Origin: Acidovorax sp. NB1
Lineage (GTDB): Bacteria > Pseudomonadota > Gammaproteobacteria > Burkholderiales > Burkholderiaceae_C
DNA length: 64,000 nucleotides
Direction of reading: 5' to 3'
Assembly (NCBI RefSeq): GCF_005405905.1
Contig: NZ_BJHU01000057.1
Span: 186,001-250,000 of the forward strand
The position numbers were made by a program, and so were the translations under genes. Below, piece by piece: positions 24,548 through 33,670 of this stretch (position 1 is its first letter; each line of letters begins with the position of its first letter). Below the pieces are notes generated by a model. The model had not been told where the DNA came from. It did not search any database and saw nothing but the letters and a program-made list of their open reading frames with translations.

Positions 24548-27500
24548 ATGATCGATCCCACCACGCACCCCTCACGCCTGCTCAAAATAGTGGCAGGTTT
24601 TGCGCGGTGGTCACTGGGTCTGCTGCTGGCCTTCTGGCTGCTGCTGGCCATCGCGTGGGGGGCCCTTCATGGCTGGATTGTGCCGCGAATCGGGGACTTC
24701 CGCCCACAGCTGGAAGCGCATGCCGCACGGGCTCTGGGGGTTCCCGTCCAGATCGGTGCCATCACGGCCAGCACCGAAGGGCTGGTGCCGTCGATCGAGC
24801 TGTCGAACGTAGCGCTGCTGGACGCGGCAGGCCGCGCGGCCCTGCAGCTGCCCCGGGTGGTGGTGGCACTGTCGCCACGCTCCCTGCTCAACGGCGGGTT
24901 CGAGCAGCTGTATGTGCAGGGGCCGGAGCTGGATGTGCGCCGCGCCGCCGATGGCCGCATCTACGTGGCGGGCCTGGAGTTTGCCCAGAACCAGGGCGAC
25001 AACAATGACGCGGCCGACTGGCTTTTTTCGCAGGGCGAGGTGTTCATCCAGGACGGTACCGTGCGCTGGACCGACGAGCAGCGCGGCGCCCCCGAACTCG
25101 CCCTGGAGAAGGTCAACCTGCTGCTGCGCAACGGCAACTGGCACCACCACATGCGCCTGGATGCCACCCCGCCACCGGCCTGGGGCGACCGCTTTACGGT
25201 GGTGGGCCTGTTCCGCGCACCGCTGCTGCGCGCCCGCGATGGCAACTGGAAACACTGGAACGGCCAGGTATTTGCCGATTTCACGCGCGTCGATGTCTCG
25301 CAGCTGCGCCACCATGCCGATGTGGGCATTGCGGTGGCGCAGGGCCGTGGGGCGCTGCGCGCCTGGGCCGATGTGCGCAGCGGGCAGCTGGTGGGCGGCA
25401 CGGCCGACTTGGCGCTGGCCGATGTGAACACCACCCTCAGCCCCGACCTGCAGGCGCTGGTGTTGCCCTCCATCCAGGGGCGCCTGGGCGGGCGGCGGCT
25501 GAGCGGCGGGTTCGAGTTCTCCACCCAGGGTCTGCAGTTCCAGACCGATGACGGCCTGACCTGGCCCGGCGGAAACCTGCGGCTTATCCACACCGCTGCT
25601 ACGGGCAAAGCCCCGGAGCAGGGCGAGTTCCGCGCCGACCGCCTGGACCTGGCCGCGCTGGCGCAGATCGCCAGCCGCCTGCCCCTGGGGCCCACGGCCC
25701 ACGATGCCGTGCACACCTATGCACCCCAGGGCCTGGTCGATGAGATCCAGGCCACCTGGAAAGGCCCGCTGGACAGCCTGCAGCAGTACCAGGTCAAGGG
25801 CCGCATCCGAGGCCTGGCGCTGGCCGGGGCCCCCACGGATGCCGCCCCCACCCACCTGGGCTTGCGCGGCGCCACGGTGGACATCGACATGACCCAGGCC
25901 GGTGGCAAGGCGGCACTCACGATGGCCTCCGGGGCGCTGGTGTTGCCCGGTGTGTTTGAAGACCCCGTGTTGCCGCTGGACCGGCTCAGCGCCGACCTGC
26001 GCTGGCAAATCGAAGGCAGCCGCATTGCCGTGCAGGCCAACGATATGCAGTTTGCCAACGCCGACGCCCAGGGTGAGGCGCGCGCCACCTGGCACACCAG
26101 CGATGCCGCCAAGGCGCCGCACAAATCGCGCTTTCCGGGCGTGCTTGACCTCACCGGCACGCTGAACCGCGCCGACGGCACGCGCGTGCACCGCTACCTG
26201 CCCCTGTCCATCCCCGCCGAGTCGCGCCACTATGTGCGCGATGCCGTCGTGGCGGGCACCGCCAGCAATGTGCAGTTCCGCGTGAAGGGCGATCTGCACG
26301 ACCTGCCGTTCAACGACCCCAAGCTGGGCGAATTTCGCATCGCTGCGCGGGTCAAGGATGTGACCTATGCCTATGTGCCGCCCTCGCTGCAGCCTGCGGG
26401 CACCCTGCCTTGGCCCGCGCTCACGGAGCTGGGCGGCGAACTGATCTTCGAGCGGTCGTCGATGATGGTGCGTGGCGCCAGCGGCGGTTTTGCGGGCAGC
26501 AAGGGCCTGCGGCTGTCCAAGGTGGACGCCAAGATCCCCGACCTGGCGCATACCGTGGTGGGGGTGAATGCCGACGCACGCGGCCCGCTGGCCGAGCTGC
26601 TCACGCTCATGACCACCTCGCCCCTGGGGGGCATGACGGGCAACGCCCTCGGCCAGGCCAGTGGCACGGGCAATGCCGACTTCCAGCTGCGCCTGAGTCT
26701 GCCCATCAGCGACATCCACAAGTCCAAGGTACAAGGCAGTGTCACGCTGGCGGGCAACGAGCTGCGCATCACCCCCGACACGCCCGCACTGAGCCGGGTG
26801 CGGGGCGCCGTGCAGTTCAGCGAAACCGGGTTCTCGCTGACCAATGTGCAGGCCCTGGCGCTGGGCGGCAATGTGCGGCTTGAAGGCGGCATGCGGGCGC
26901 TGGCACCCAACGCGCCCGCCACCGAATCGGCCGTGCAGTTGCGCGCCCAGGGCATGGCCACCGCCGAGGGCCTGCAGCAGACGCCGCAGCTGGGCATGCT
27001 GGCGCAACTGGCCCGCCGCGCCACCGGCAGCACGCCCTACACCCTGGCCCTGGCGTTCCGCCGGGGTGTGCCCGAGCTGCAGGTAAGCACCACCCTGCAA
27101 GGCCTGGCGCTGGCACTGCCGCCGCCGCTGGGCAAACCTGCCGACAGCAGCCTGCCCCTGCGCTTTGAGAGCCAGGTGGCGCGCGAATCCCTCACCGGCC
27201 TGGCTGCCAACGGCAATGGCAACGGGGCGCCGCCGCTGCGCGACCAGATCACCCTCGACCTGGGCGCCCTGGGTTCCGCCACCTACCTGCGCGACCTGAG
27301 CGGGCCCCAGCCCCGTGTGCTGCGCGGCGCCATTGGCCTGGGGCTGAGCGGGGGGGAATCTGCCCCGCTGCCGGTGCAAGGTGTGGCGGCCAACATCAGC
27401 CAGGGCAAGGTGGACGTGGACGCCTGGGAGGATGTGCTGACCCAGGCCACCACGGCCGAGCCCGCAGCCCGCACGGCCCCGGCCGCAACCCCCACCGGCC

Positions 27501-28696
27501 CCGCCGTGGCGCAGGACTATCTGCCCACCACCCTGGCGCTGCGCGCGCGCGAGCTGACACTGCAGGGCCGCACCCTGCACAACGTGGTGGCGGGCGCGCT
27601 GCGCGACGGCACCACCTGGCGCGCCAACCTCGACGCGACCGAACTCAATGGCTACCTGGAATACCGCCAGCCCGGCGCACCCGACAACAGCAGTGGCCGC
27701 CTGTTCGCCCGCCTGTCGCGCGTGAACATGCCACAGAGCGAGGTCACGCAGGTGGAATCCCTGCTGGACGAGCAGCCCGGCACACTGCCTGCACTCGACA
27801 TCGTGGTGGACGACTTCGAGCTGCGCGGCAAACGGCTGGGCCGGGTCGAGATGGAAGCCCAGAACCGGGGCGGCGAAGGGGCTCAGCGCGAATGGCGCCT
27901 CGCCAAGTTCAACATCACCGCGCCCGAAGCCAGCCTCACAGCCAATGGCAACTGGGCCGTGCTCAATGCCGCAGGTACCACACCACGTGCGGCCGAGCGG
28001 CGCACGGTGCTCAATTTCAAGCTCGACATCCGTGACTCGGGCGACCTGCTGGGCCGCATGGGCATGGCCAACGTGGTGCGGCGCGGCAAGGGCCGCATGG
28101 AAGGGCAGGTGGCCTGGATCGGCGCACCGTTCAGCCCCGACTACCGCAGCATGACCGGCCAGATCAACCTCAACATCGAGTCCGGCCAGTTCCTCAAGGC
28201 CGACCCGGGCCTGGCCAAGCTGCTGGGCGTGCTCAGCCTGCAGTCGCTGCCGCGCCGGCTCACGCTCGACTTCCGCGACGTGTTCAGCGAAGGTTTTGCG
28301 TTCGACTTCGTGCGCGGCGACCTGCGCATCGAGCAAGGCGTGGCCACCACCAACAACCTGCAGATGAAGGGCGTGAACGCCGCCGTGCTGATGGAAGGCC
28401 ACGCCAACATCGACCAGGAAACCCAGGACCTGCGCGTGGTGGTGGTGCCCGAGATCAATGCCATGACGGCCTCCCTGGTGGCCACGGCCATCAACCCCGT
28501 GATCGGGCTGGGCAGCTTCCTGGCCCAGGTGTTCCTGCGCGGCCCGCTCATCGAAGCCGCCACGCAGGAGTTCCGCGTGGACGGCACCTGGGCAGACCCC
28601 CGCGTGGTGCGTGTGCCACGCCGCGCGCGCGATGCCAGCCCCGCCACCGACGCCGCGCCCCGCAGCAGCCCCCCCAAGACCGGAGAGCCCTCATGA
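24548..28696 (+). CDS. yhdP: YhdP family AsmA-like envelope lipid transport protein
   Basis: This 1382-residue protein has one N-terminal membrane helix (WSLGLLLAFWLLLAIAWGALHGWIV) and a very long periplasmic beta-rich body of the AsmA/TamB-like type. Typical blocks include VPVQIGAITASTEGLVPSIEL near the start and a C-terminal region (TLDFRDVFSEGFAFDFVRGDLRI, PVIGLGSFLAQVFLRGPL). In E. coli YhdP helps move phospholipids between membranes; here that is by homology. Its end overlaps the amidase start by ATGA, so it heads a four-gene operon. It starts close to a TCATAATTC sequence that may be a -10 element. Confidence 0.93.
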   Translation: MIDPTTHPSRLLKIVAGFARWSLGLLLAFWLLLAIAWGALHGWIVPRIGDFRPQLEAHAARALGVPVQIGAITASTEGLVPSIELSNVALLDAAGRAALQLPRVVVALSPRSLLNGGFEQLYVQGPELDVRRAADGRIYVAGLEFAQNQGDNNDAADWLFSQGEVFIQDGTVRWTDEQRGAPELALEKVNLLLRNGNWHHHMRLDATPPPAWGDRFTVVGLFRAPLLRARDGNWKHWNGQVFADFTRVDVSQLRHHADVGIAVAQGRGALRAWADVRSGQLVGGTADLALADVNTTLSPDLQALVLPSIQGRLGGRRLSGGFEFSTQGLQFQTDDGLTWPGGNLRLIHTAATGKAPEQGEFRADRLDLAALAQIASRLPLGPTAHDAVHTYAPQGLVDEIQATWKGPLDSLQQYQVKGRIRGLALAGAPTDAAPTHLGLRGATVDIDMTQAGGKAALTMASGALVLPGVFEDPVLPLDRLSADLRWQIEGSRIAVQANDMQFANADAQGEARATWHTSDAAKAPHKSRFPGVLDLTGTLNRADGTRVHRYLPLSIPAESRHYVRDAVVAGTASNVQFRVKGDLHDLPFNDPKLGEFRIAARVKDVTYAYVPPSLQPAGTLPWPALTELGGELIFERSSMMVRGASGGFAGSKGLRLSKVDAKIPDLAHTVVGVNADARGPLAELLTLMTTSPLGGMTGNALGQASGTGNADFQLRLSLPISDIHKSKVQGSVTLAGNELRITPDTPALSRVRGAVQFSETGFSLTNVQALALGGNVRLEGGMRALAPNAPATESAVQLRAQGMATAEGLQQTPQLGMLAQLARRATGSTPYTLALAFRRGVPELQVSTTLQGLALALPPPLGKPADSSLPLRFESQVARESLTGLAANGNGNGAPPLRDQITLDLGALGSATYLRDLSGPQPRVLRGAIGLGLSGGESAPLPVQGVAANISQGKVDVDAWEDVLTQATTAEPAARTAPAATPTGPAVAQDYLPTTLALRARELTLQGRTLHNVVAGALRDGTTWRANLDATELNGYLEYRQPGAPDNSSGRLFARLSRVNMPQSEVTQVESLLDEQPGTLPALDIVVDDFELRGKRLGRVEMEAQNRGGEGAQREWRLAKFNITAPEASLTANGNWAVLNAAGTTPRAAERRTVLNFKLDIRDSGDLLGRMGMANVVRRGKGRMEGQVAWIGAPFSPDYRSMTGQINLNIESGQFLKADPGLAKLLGVLSLQSLPRRLTLDFRDVFSEGFAFDFVRGDLRIEQGVATTNNLQMKGVNAAVLMEGHANIDQETQDLRVVVVPEINAMTASLVATAINPVIGLGSFLAQVFLRGPLIEAATQEFRVDGTWADPRVVRVPRRARDASPATDAAPRSSPPKTGEPS

Positions 28697-29511
28697 AAGT
28701 AGCCGCCATCCAGATGGTGTCTGGCACCCAGCGCGACGACAACCTGCGCGCGGCCCGCGTACTGCTGGAGCAGGCCGCGCAGGGCGGCGCCGAGCTGGCT
28801 GTGCTGCCCGAATACTTCTGCGTGATGGGCCACAAGGACACCGACAAGCTCGCGCTGCGCGAGGCCGACGGCGACGGGGTGATCCAGCGCTTTCTGGCCG
28901 ACACGGCACGTGCGCTGCAAATGTGGATCGTGGGCGGCACCCTGCCCCTGCAGACCACGGCACCCGACCGCGTGCGCAACACCACGCTGGTCTTCAACCC
29001 CAGTGGCGCCTGCGTGGCGCGCTACGACAAGATCCACCTGTTCCACTTCGACAACGGGCGCGAGGTCTATGACGAAGGCCGTGTGATCGAGGCGGGCAAC
29101 ACCCCGGTGCAGTTTGACCTGCAGGCGCGCGACGGCCAGCACTGGCGCGTGGGCCTGTCGGTGTGCTACGACCTGCGCTTTCCCGAGCTGTACCGCGCCC
29201 ATGCCCGCGCAGGGACCGACCTGCTGCTGGTGCCCAGCGCCTTCACCCACACCACGGGGCAGGCGCATTGGGAGGTGCTGCTGCGCGCCCGCGCCATCGA
29301 AAACCTGGCCTACGTGCTAGCCCCCGCCCAGGGCGGCGTGCACGAGAACGGGCGTCACACCTGGGGCCACAGCATGCTGGTGGACCCCTGGGGCACCGTG
29401 CTGGCGCAGCAGGACCAAGGCCCCGGCACCGTGGCTGGTGTGCTCGACGCCCAGCGGCTGCGCGCCGTGCGCGCCCAGCTGCCCGCGCTGACGCACCGCG
29501 TGCTGCCGTGA
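28693..29511 (+). CDS. Nit-type carbon-nitrogen hydrolase (omega-amidase / deaminated glutathione amidase)
   Basis: This 272-residue nitrilase-fold enzyme has the full catalytic triad: Glu40 in VLPEYFC, Lys113 in YDKIHLFHFD and Cys158 in GLSVCYDLRFPELYR. The wording around lysine and cysteine places it in the Nit1/Nit2 group, which clears deaminated glutathione or alpha-ketoacid omega-amides. It is cytoplasmic. It overlaps yhdP upstream (ATGA) and the kinase gene downstream (GTGA), so all are probably co-translated. There is no obvious functional link to the envelope protein beside it, although yhdP followed by a nit gene is a recurrent arrangement in these bacteria as I recall. Confidence 0.92.
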   Translation: MKVAAIQMVSGTQRDDNLRAARVLLEQAAQGGAELAVLPEYFCVMGHKDTDKLALREADGDGVIQRFLADTARALQMWIVGGTLPLQTTAPDRVRNTTLVFNPSGACVARYDKIHLFHFDNGREVYDEGRVIEAGNTPVQFDLQARDGQHWRVGLSVCYDLRFPELYRAHARAGTDLLLVPSAFTHTTGQAHWEVLLRARAIENLAYVLAPAQGGVHENGRHTWGHSMLVDPWGTVLAQQDQGPGTVAGVLDAQRLRAVRAQLPALTHRVLP

Positions 29512-31607
29512 CCGAGCCCCGCGCACCGCGCCCCCCCCGCACCCTGCTACAGCGCTGGCGTGGTGCCTGGCGCCGCTGGTCGCTGTGGACGGCGCTGGTG
29601 CTGCTGGTGGTGTCGATGCTGGCCACCATGGTGTGGCTGGCGGGGCGCTACGAAGCCAGCCAGGTGCAGACGCGGCTGGAGCGCGATGCGGCCGATGCGG
29701 TGTCCGACATCCGCACCGCCCTCACGCACAACCTGCAAAGCCTGCAGGCCCTGCCCGCAGACACCCCGGGGCAGTTGGCCTGGGAGGTCGAGGCATCGGA
29801 GCTGCTGCGTATCCGCCGCGAGCTGGTGCGCATTGAATGGCGCGACGCCCACCTGAAGCTGCGCACCCATGTGCAGTCGCCCTACCGCCCCGTGGCCTGG
29901 GATGTGCGGGCGCGCGACAGCAACCAGTCCGACCTGACCATTGCGTGCACCAACGCCCGGCGCCTGGGCAGCCCGGCGTATTCCACCAGCTACTTCCAGC
30001 CGCACGGCGACGGCCTGGGCTCCGAGATGATGGAACTGTGTGTGCCCCTGACCGCAGGCGGGCGCACCACCGGGTTCCTGGTGGCCACCTACGGGCTGCA
30101 GGACATCCTGCTGAACCTGGTGGCACACAACCTCACGCGCAGCCAGGAGGCATCGTTCACCGAACCCGACGGCACCCGCCTGGCCGTGATGGGCGCGGCC
30201 CGCCGGGGCTCGCGCATGTTCACCGCCCAGCACCTGCTGGACCTGCCCGGCGCCACCCTGGTGCTGCGCATGGATGGCTGGCACACCGCGCCCAGCGTGT
30301 TCCCCAACGTGCTCACAGCGCTGGTCACGGCCATGTCGATTGCGCTGGTCACGGTGATGGTGGTGCTGGTGCGCGACAACCGCCGCCGCCTGCGCGCCGA
30401 ACGCGACCTGGCCGACGCGCTGGCCTTTCGCAAGGCGATGGAGGACTCGCTCGTCACCGGCCTGCGCGCACGCGACCTGGAGGGCCGCATCACCTATGTG
30501 AACCCGGCCTTCTGCGAGATGGTGGGCTTCAGCCCGCAGGAGCTGCTGGGCCTGAGCATGTCGGCCCCGTACTGGCCGCCCGAGCGCGTGGAGGAATACC
30601 AGCAGCGCCAGGCCATCCGCTTTGCGGGCACCATGCCACCGCGCGAGGGCTTCGAGTCTGAATTCATGCGCAAAGACGGCACGCGCTTCCCGGTGCTCAT
30701 CATCGAGGCGCCGCTCATCAACGCCCAGGGGCAGCACACGGGCTGGATGAGCGCCTTCCTGGACATCAGCGAGCAGCGCCGCGTCGAAGAACTCTCGCGC
30801 GCCTCGCAGGAGCGGCTGCAGGCCACGGCCCGGCTGGCCACGGTGGGCGAGATGGCCTCGCTGCTCAGCCACGAGCTGAACCAGCCGCTAGCCGCCATCT
30901 CCAGCTATGCCAACGGTTCGCTGAACCTGCTGGAGCAACCAGCCACACCCGCGCTTGCCACAGCATCCGCAACCACATCCGCCGGCACCGCTGCAGCCCC
31001 GCCCGGCCCCGATGCGCTGGACGACGTGCGCATGGCCATGCGCCAGATCGCGCGCCAGGCCGAACGTGCGGGCCGCGTGATCAAGAGCGTGCACGACTTC
31101 GTGCGCCGCCGCGACCAGGCGCGCGAGGCCGTCTACGCGCAGCAACTGCTCGACGCCATCCTGCCGCTGGTGAGCCTGCAGGCGCGCAAGCTGGGTGTGC
31201 GCGTGCACACCACCGTGGAGCCCGGCCTGCCCCCCACGCTGTGCGACCGCACCATGGTCGAGCAGGTGCTGCTGAACCTGGCGCGCAATGCCATGCAGGC
31301 CATGGACGACCCCACCGTGCGCGCCCGCGTGCTCGATATCCGGGTGCGGCGCGCGGCCTCCAACCAGCACAGCGGCTGGATCGAATTTGTGGTGACCGAC
31401 CAGGGCACCGGCATCCCGCCCGAGGTGGGCGCCAAGCTCTTCACCCCCTTCTTCACCACCCGCCCCGAAGGCATGGGCCTGGGCCTGAGCATGTGCCGCA
31501 CGGTGATCGAGCAGCACGGTGGTTTTCTCGGGTTCGCGCCCCATGAGCCGCGTGGTACGGTGTTCACATTTACGCTGCCTGCGTCCCAACCTGATTCAAG
31601 ACCCTGA
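29508..31607 (+). CDS. Membrane PAS sensor histidine kinase (DctS/FixL-like)
   Basis: This 699-residue kinase starts with GTG 29508, overlapping the amidase stop. Membrane helices lie at about 25-45 and 264-288 and enclose a 220-residue periplasmic sensor region. A PAS domain follows at about 305-425 (GRITYVNPAFCEMVGFSPQEL). The phosphoacceptor is His455 in SLLSHELNQPLAA. The ATPase domain has N590-N594 (NLARNAMQAM), DQGTGIP and GMGLGLSM. The HELNQPLAA type is shared with DctB/DctS and FixL kinases. An unusual Ala/Thr/Pro-rich stretch of about 27 residues (476-502) interrupts the dimerisation helical hairpin. The cognate regulator is the next gene (1-bp overlap). Confidence 0.92.
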   Translation: MTEPRAPRPPRTLLQRWRGAWRRWSLWTALVLLVVSMLATMVWLAGRYEASQVQTRLERDAADAVSDIRTALTHNLQSLQALPADTPGQLAWEVEASELLRIRRELVRIEWRDAHLKLRTHVQSPYRPVAWDVRARDSNQSDLTIACTNARRLGSPAYSTSYFQPHGDGLGSEMMELCVPLTAGGRTTGFLVATYGLQDILLNLVAHNLTRSQEASFTEPDGTRLAVMGAARRGSRMFTAQHLLDLPGATLVLRMDGWHTAPSVFPNVLTALVTAMSIALVTVMVVLVRDNRRRLRAERDLADALAFRKAMEDSLVTGLRARDLEGRITYVNPAFCEMVGFSPQELLGLSMSAPYWPPERVEEYQQRQAIRFAGTMPPREGFESEFMRKDGTRFPVLIIEAPLINAQGQHTGWMSAFLDISEQRRVEELSRASQERLQATARLATVGEMASLLSHELNQPLAAISSYANGSLNLLEQPATPALATASATTSAGTAAAPPGPDALDDVRMAMRQIARQAERAGRVIKSVHDFVRRRDQAREAVYAQQLLDAILPLVSLQARKLGVRVHTTVEPGLPPTLCDRTMVEQVLLNLARNAMQAMDDPTVRARVLDIRVRRAASNQHSGWIEFVVTDQGTGIPPEVGAKLFTPFFTTRPEGMGLGLSMCRTVIEQHGGFLGFAPHEPRGTVFTFTLPASQPDSRP

Positions 31608-32236
31608 TGGAACCCATCACCAACGCCACCGTGTACATCGTGGACGATGATGCCAGCGTGCGCGAAGCCCTGGCCTGGCTGCTGCGCTCGCGCAGGCTGC
31701 CCAGCGAGTCCTACGACAGCGCCGAGGCCTTTGACGCCATGCTGCAAAGCCGCCCGGCCCAGCGCCAGCCCTGCTGCCTGCTGCTGGACGTGCGCATGCC
31801 CGGCATGAGCGGGCTGGCGCTGTTCGACCTGCTGGCCGCACGCGGCGACCTGGCCACCATGCCGGTGATTTTTCTCACCGGCCACGCCGACGTGCCCACG
31901 GCGGTGGACACCGTCAAGCGCGGAGCCTTCGACTTCTGCGAAAAGCCGTTCTCCGACAACGCGCTGGTGGATCGCATCGAACAGGCCCTGGCCCAGTCCA
32001 GCGAACACCTCACCCAGCTGCGCGCACGCAGCGGCCTGCAGGAGCGGCTGGCCGAGCTGACCGACCGCGAACGCGATGTGATGGACCTGGTGGTGGCGGG
32101 CCTGCCCAACAAGCTGATCGCCGACCAGCTCGACATCAGCGTGCGCACGGTGGAAGTGCACCGCTCTCGTGTGTTCGACAAGATGCAGGTGAAGTCGGCC
32201 GTGGAGCTGGCCAACCTGCTGCGGGGAGCGGCCTGA
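31607..32236 (+). CDS. FixJ/DctR-type response regulator
   Basis: This 209-residue two-domain regulator has a receiver domain (1-125) with acidic pair Asp13-Asp14, phosphoacceptor Asp61 (LLLDVRMPGMSG), Thr91 and Lys113. A LuxR-type helix-turn-helix follows (148-206: LTDRERDVMDLVVAGLPNKLIA, then ISVRTVEVHRSRVFDKM). The start shares one base with the kinase stop (TGATG), so the pair is tightly coupled. FixJ-type regulators with DctS-like kinases often control carboxylate transporters. The dct genes of this window are about 29 kb away and a link is only a possibility. Confidence 0.94.
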   Translation: MEPITNATVYIVDDDASVREALAWLLRSRRLPSESYDSAEAFDAMLQSRPAQRQPCCLLLDVRMPGMSGLALFDLLAARGDLATMPVIFLTGHADVPTAVDTVKRGAFDFCEKPFSDNALVDRIEQALAQSSEHLTQLRARSGLQERLAELTDRERDVMDLVVAGLPNKLIADQLDISVRTVEVHRSRVFDKMQVKSAVELANLLRGAA

Positions 32237-32265
32237 CTGTCAGCAGTCCTGGACTGCGGATTCAG

Positions 32266-32322
32266 AGCTTTTTAGGCCGTCTCCGCGCATCCAGTGGCGC
32301 TTTAAAGCTATCAAAAAATGAG
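32266..32322 (-). repeat. Dispersed repeat copy between convergent genes
   Basis: On the minus strand it has the blocks TGATAGCTTTAAAGCGC, then GGATGCGCGGAGACGGCC, then TAAAAAG. It fills the gap between the response regulator gene and the end of the small membrane peptide gene and may act as a bidirectional transcript end. Confidence 0.8.
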
Positions 32323-32451
32323 TTATTTGGGAGGCTGATTGGCGTCGTCGCTCGGCAGCTCGCCCTTCTTGCGGCCCGAAAACATGGTCCACCAGACGAT
32401 GGCCACCAGCACCACCAGCGCCAGCAGCGCTTCAAGCAAAATCAGCCCCAT
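32323..32451 (-). CDS. Small single-helix membrane protein
   Basis: This 42-residue peptide is almost all one membrane helix (MGLILLEALLALVVLVAIVWWTMF) followed by a charged tail (SGRKKGELPSDDANQPPK). It has the positive-inside arrangement of a real small inner-membrane protein. An AGGGGG-like ribosome site lies upstream on the minus strand. Its ATG shares bases with the ATG of mltA on the other strand (CATG at 32449-32452). No function can be assigned. The helix plus tail pattern, and the stop lying exactly at the edge of a repeat, argue that it is genuine. Confidence 0.6.
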   Translation of the reverse strand: MGLILLEALLALVVLVAIVWWTMFSGRKKGELPSDDANQPPK

Positions 32452-33607
32452 GACCCTGAACCCCCTGCGCCTTGTTGTGACGGCGCTGATTGTAGGAACG
32501 CTGGCCGCCTGCTCCACGCCGCCCGCCCCAAGCCCCTCCCGCCCCGGGGCCATCCCGCCCCCGCCGCCTGCCAGCACCGTGGTGCTGCCCGGCGACACCG
32601 GCCCGCTGCCGCCGCCGCTGGCGCAGCCCAAAAGCCGCTGGGTCCCCGTGCGCTGGGCCGAGCTGCCGGGTTTTGGCGATGACGCACTGCACGAAGCCTG
32701 GAACGCCTGGATCAAGAGCTGCGAGCGGCCCGTGCCCCCCTTCACCGCGCTGTGCAGCGACGTGCGCCAGCTGAGCATTGCCACCGCCGACGAGCAGCGC
32801 GCCTGGCTCGTCGCCCGCCTGCAGCCCTACCGCGTCGAGGCCACCGACGGCAATTCCGAGGGCCTGCTCACCGCCTACTACGAACCCATGATGGACGCCG
32901 CGCGCCAGCCCGGCAACGGCTTCACCGTGCCCGTCTACCGCCTGCCTGCAGGCTTTGGCGCACGCAAGCCCTGGTACACGCGCCAGCAGATCGAGACCCT
33001 GCCCGAGGCCCAGGCCGCACTCGCGGGCCGCGCCATCGCCTGGCTGCGCGACCCGGTCGAATCGATGGTGCTGCACATCCAGGGCTCGGGCCGGCTGCGC
33101 ATTGCCGAGGCCGACGGCAGCGTCACCACCGTGCGCGTGGCCTACGCGGGCACCAACGACCAGCCCTACCAGAGCATCGGCCGCTGGCTGCTGGACCAGG
33201 GCTACACCCGCGACGCCACCTGGCCCGGCATCCGCGCCTGGCTGGCGGCCAACCCCCAGCGCACCAACGAGCTGATGTGGACCAACCCGCGCTACGTGTT
33301 CTTCAAGGAAGAACCCCTGGTGGGCATGGACGCGGGCTTTGGCCCCAAGGGCGCACAGGGCGTGCCGCTCACGCCCGGCCGCTCCATCGCGGTAGACCGC
33401 CAGAGCATCCCCTACGGCACGCCCGTGTGGCTGGCCTCCAGCGGCCCGCAGGTGCAACTGAGCCGCATGGTGCTGGCGCAGGACACGGGCAGCGCCATCC
33501 TGGGCGCGGTGCGCGCCGACTACTTCACCGGCTGGGGCCCCGAGGCGGGCGACATTGCCGGGCGCCTCAAGCAGAACCTGCGGCTGTGGGCGCTGTGGCC
33601 AAAGTAG
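32450..33607 (+). CDS. mltA: Membrane-bound lytic murein transglycosylase A
   Basis: This 385-residue outer-membrane lipoprotein cleaves peptidoglycan between MurNAc and GlcNAc, forming 1,6-anhydroMurNAc. The lipobox is TLAAC with Cys21, followed by a Pro/Ser-rich tether. The MltA domain includes LLTAYYEPMMDAAR, VLHIQGSGRLRIAEADG and the C-terminal 3D domain, with the catalytic Asp in LAQDTGSAILGAVRADYF. ATG 32450 gives the correct lipoprotein signal; the earlier in-frame ATG at 32339 would place the signal internally. There is no strong ribosome site, and the divergent small gene begins on the same four bases. Confidence 0.93.
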   Translation: MTLNPLRLVVTALIVGTLAACSTPPAPSPSRPGAIPPPPPASTVVLPGDTGPLPPPLAQPKSRWVPVRWAELPGFGDDALHEAWNAWIKSCERPVPPFTALCSDVRQLSIATADEQRAWLVARLQPYRVEATDGNSEGLLTAYYEPMMDAARQPGNGFTVPVYRLPAGFGARKPWYTRQQIETLPEAQAALAGRAIAWLRDPVESMVLHIQGSGRLRIAEADGSVTTVRVAYAGTNDQPYQSIGRWLLDQGYTRDATWPGIRAWLAANPQRTNELMWTNPRYVFFKEEPLVGMDAGFGPKGAQGVPLTPGRSIAVDRQSIPYGTPVWLASSGPQVQLSRMVLAQDTGSAILGAVRADYFTGWGPEAGDIAGRLKQNLRLWALWPK

Positions 33608-33615
33608 TGCCCAAA

Positions 33616-33665
33616 ATGCCCCTCTGCGCGCAACCATCAAGCGCTGATAGCTATTAAATCAGGAG
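33616..33665 (-). repeat. Dispersed repeat copy upstream of the DUF2868 gene
   Basis: On the minus strand it has TAATAGCTATCAGCGCTTGATG, split here as TAATAGCTAT and CAGCGCTTGATG, then GCGCGCAGAGGGGC and a T-run. Its end supplies the CAGGAG ribosome site of the DUF2868 gene. Confidence 0.8.
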
Positions 33666-33670
33666 CGTTC

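Noticed and set aside
24611-28402. Minus-strand open frame of over 1200 codons opposite yhdP
   Set aside because: Antisense shadow: composition is His/Gln/Gly-rich without domains, and yhdP on the plus strand has clear family blocks and operon overlap.
29508-32236. Assignment of the kinase/regulator pair as the regulator of the dctQMP operon
   Set aside because: The protein types fit DctS/DctR, but the genes are about 29 kb apart and no shared binding site is visible.
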